DNA of 64,000 bases from Plectrocnemia conspersa. Its lineage: Eukaryota > Arthropoda > Insecta > Trichoptera > Polycentropodidae. Positions 62,857-64,000 of this stretch are shown piece by piece. The position numbers were made by a program, and so were the translations under genes. Where the stretch lies: positions 558,001 to 622,000 of the forward strand of contig VTFK01000062.1 of NCBI GenBank assembly GCA_009617715.1. Reading direction: 5' to 3'. Below the pieces are notes generated by a model, which saw only the letters and a list, made by a program, of their open reading frames with translations, was not told where the DNA came from and searched no databases. Numbering within the stretch: position 1 is the first letter of the stretch; each line of letters starts with the position of its first letter.

Positions 62857-64000
62857 GATAACCAGATAGCTGTCTGTAACTAATTACAGGTTTATTCCTA
62901 AGCAACGTAAAAATATAATATAAAATAGATTTACAAAGCTTTAGATGTAGTCGATTATCACAAATGCAATGTTTTTGATAAGATAAGATATTAAGTCAAG
63001 AATTTCAGTTTTTTTATTATTATTTTTATATTCCCCCCGGTACAGTTTTAAAACAATTATGTGAATTTTTACTATGTTACTCACTCTTTGAGGTTCGATC
63101 GATATTATTACAAAGTAAAACATGACACCTTAACATTCTGAAAGCATCATATCATCACTGAGATTGGGTACATTAAATATATTTGAGAATCACTGATATG
63201 ACACAATGCAAGTCATCAATTCGCAAGACGTTTCGTATGATTTATACGGTCGTAATTTTTTTACGCGCGTATGTTTGTCAAGCCGAATATGGAATGATGG
63301 CAGGCGAAGAAAAAATCGAAACGCTAATGACGATTTACGAACTTTTTGGTCCCAAATTGTTATATAATGACAACGTAGTTTCATAAGCGCAGAACATATG
63401 TGCGCAAACGCATTGTAATTCGACAACAAAAACGTAAATGACCATTACAACCCTCACGTTTAGCGAATATTTATTTAATTTTAAAGACTATTATAATAAT
63501 TTATTTTAGAGTTTTCCTTAGCTCTCGCACGAGACACTAGCACGCAAGGGGTTAAAAACTAGCAATTTCCCCGTCGGACGAACCCACCCTTACTTTCGCC
63601 CGGCGAAATTCGATCCTTTCAGCAGCGAACGACCGCTTTAAACCCTTTGCGGTCGGATATCATTCAATCTTCATCAGCGCCGCGGCCATCTCGAGCGCAA
63701 GTCCAATCGGAAAGGAGGACATAAAAGTCAATGGAAGCGCGCAATAAAAGCGAAGCGAACGCCATAAACAATATCTTCGAGAGACAAAGGACGCTAAATT
63801 TTACGATGTACTTTTGCGCGCCTGTCCAAATGTTCGGACCACAATGAAGCAATTTTATAACGCACCTAGGTATGTTACTGCATTTTAAGGCGACATCATC
63901 TGACCCTGACCCCAAGGGTGGACATTAGAAAAATGAAACGAAGTTTGTCTCGAATATCCTGAAGCACAAATTTAATACATATCCACATAAAAAACAACGA
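62857..64000. other. Noncoding right edge with GC-richer end
   Basis: 63540-63900 is GC-richer. AGCACGCAAGGGG followed by TTAA at about 63552 resembles a TTAA-type element right end, without a clear partner. An open frame at 63664-63915 (minus) has no recognisable domain. Confidence 0.35.

Overview
The window looks like AT-rich nuclear DNA of an insect or a close arthropod. There is no operon-like gene packing and there are no long uninterrupted genes. It carries spliceosomal exon signatures, arthropod-type mariner, Tigger/pogo and piggyBac-type elements, and RTE-like and Jockey-group LINE fragments. I cannot fix the order or species.

Host gene content is very small. Two convincing coding exons are visible, both on the minus strand and at opposite ends. 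The right one (58115-58901) starts with the first ATG after an in-frame stop, has a near-ideal translation start context, and ends at a GTAAGT donor in phase 1. The left one (1459-1671) follows a strong polypyrimidine/CAG acceptor, starts and ends in phase 1, and encodes 71 codons of Gly/Pro/Ser-rich protein. Their phases and strands match, so the simplest reading is one gene with a 56.4 kb intron filling most of the window. The protein is low-complexity and Ser-rich, and I do not recognise it. A third, weaker exon candidate lies at 6179-6335 on the same strand.

The candidate intron is a graveyard of transposable elements. These include: four copies of an unclassified ~1 kb inverted-repeat element (12.9, 15.6, 19.3 and 47.8 kb), one of them split by a 5'-truncated LINE with an open reading frame and an AAAT tail; a Tigger/pogo relic with both terminal repeats and TA target duplication (26881-27850) plus a sister relic (21.3 kb); two mariner-type transposase relics; an RTE-like LINE relic with a degenerate catalytic box (4.9 kb); a second Jockey-group LINE relic (45.3 kb); and three small MITEs with clean termini (51022-51182, 52684-53119, 54516-54758), with a fourth, decayed one at 8852-9033.

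An abundant composite repeat (called E/F here) occurs at 5.2, 10.8, 16.8, 23.5, 30.5, 40.7 and 61-62.3 kb. It forms near-perfect fold-backs at 10.9 and 23.8 kb and a partial tandem array at 61-62.3 kb. There is also a 100-bp perfect (TA) tract, several large palindromes and a possible tRNA-derived sequence. The rest is AT-rich noncoding DNA with a few GC-richer islands of unknown role. I see no CRISPR array, rRNA or intact tRNA gene. No clearly new multi-gene system is visible; the best leads are the unclassified four-copy element, the E/F fold-back family and the giant-intron gene.
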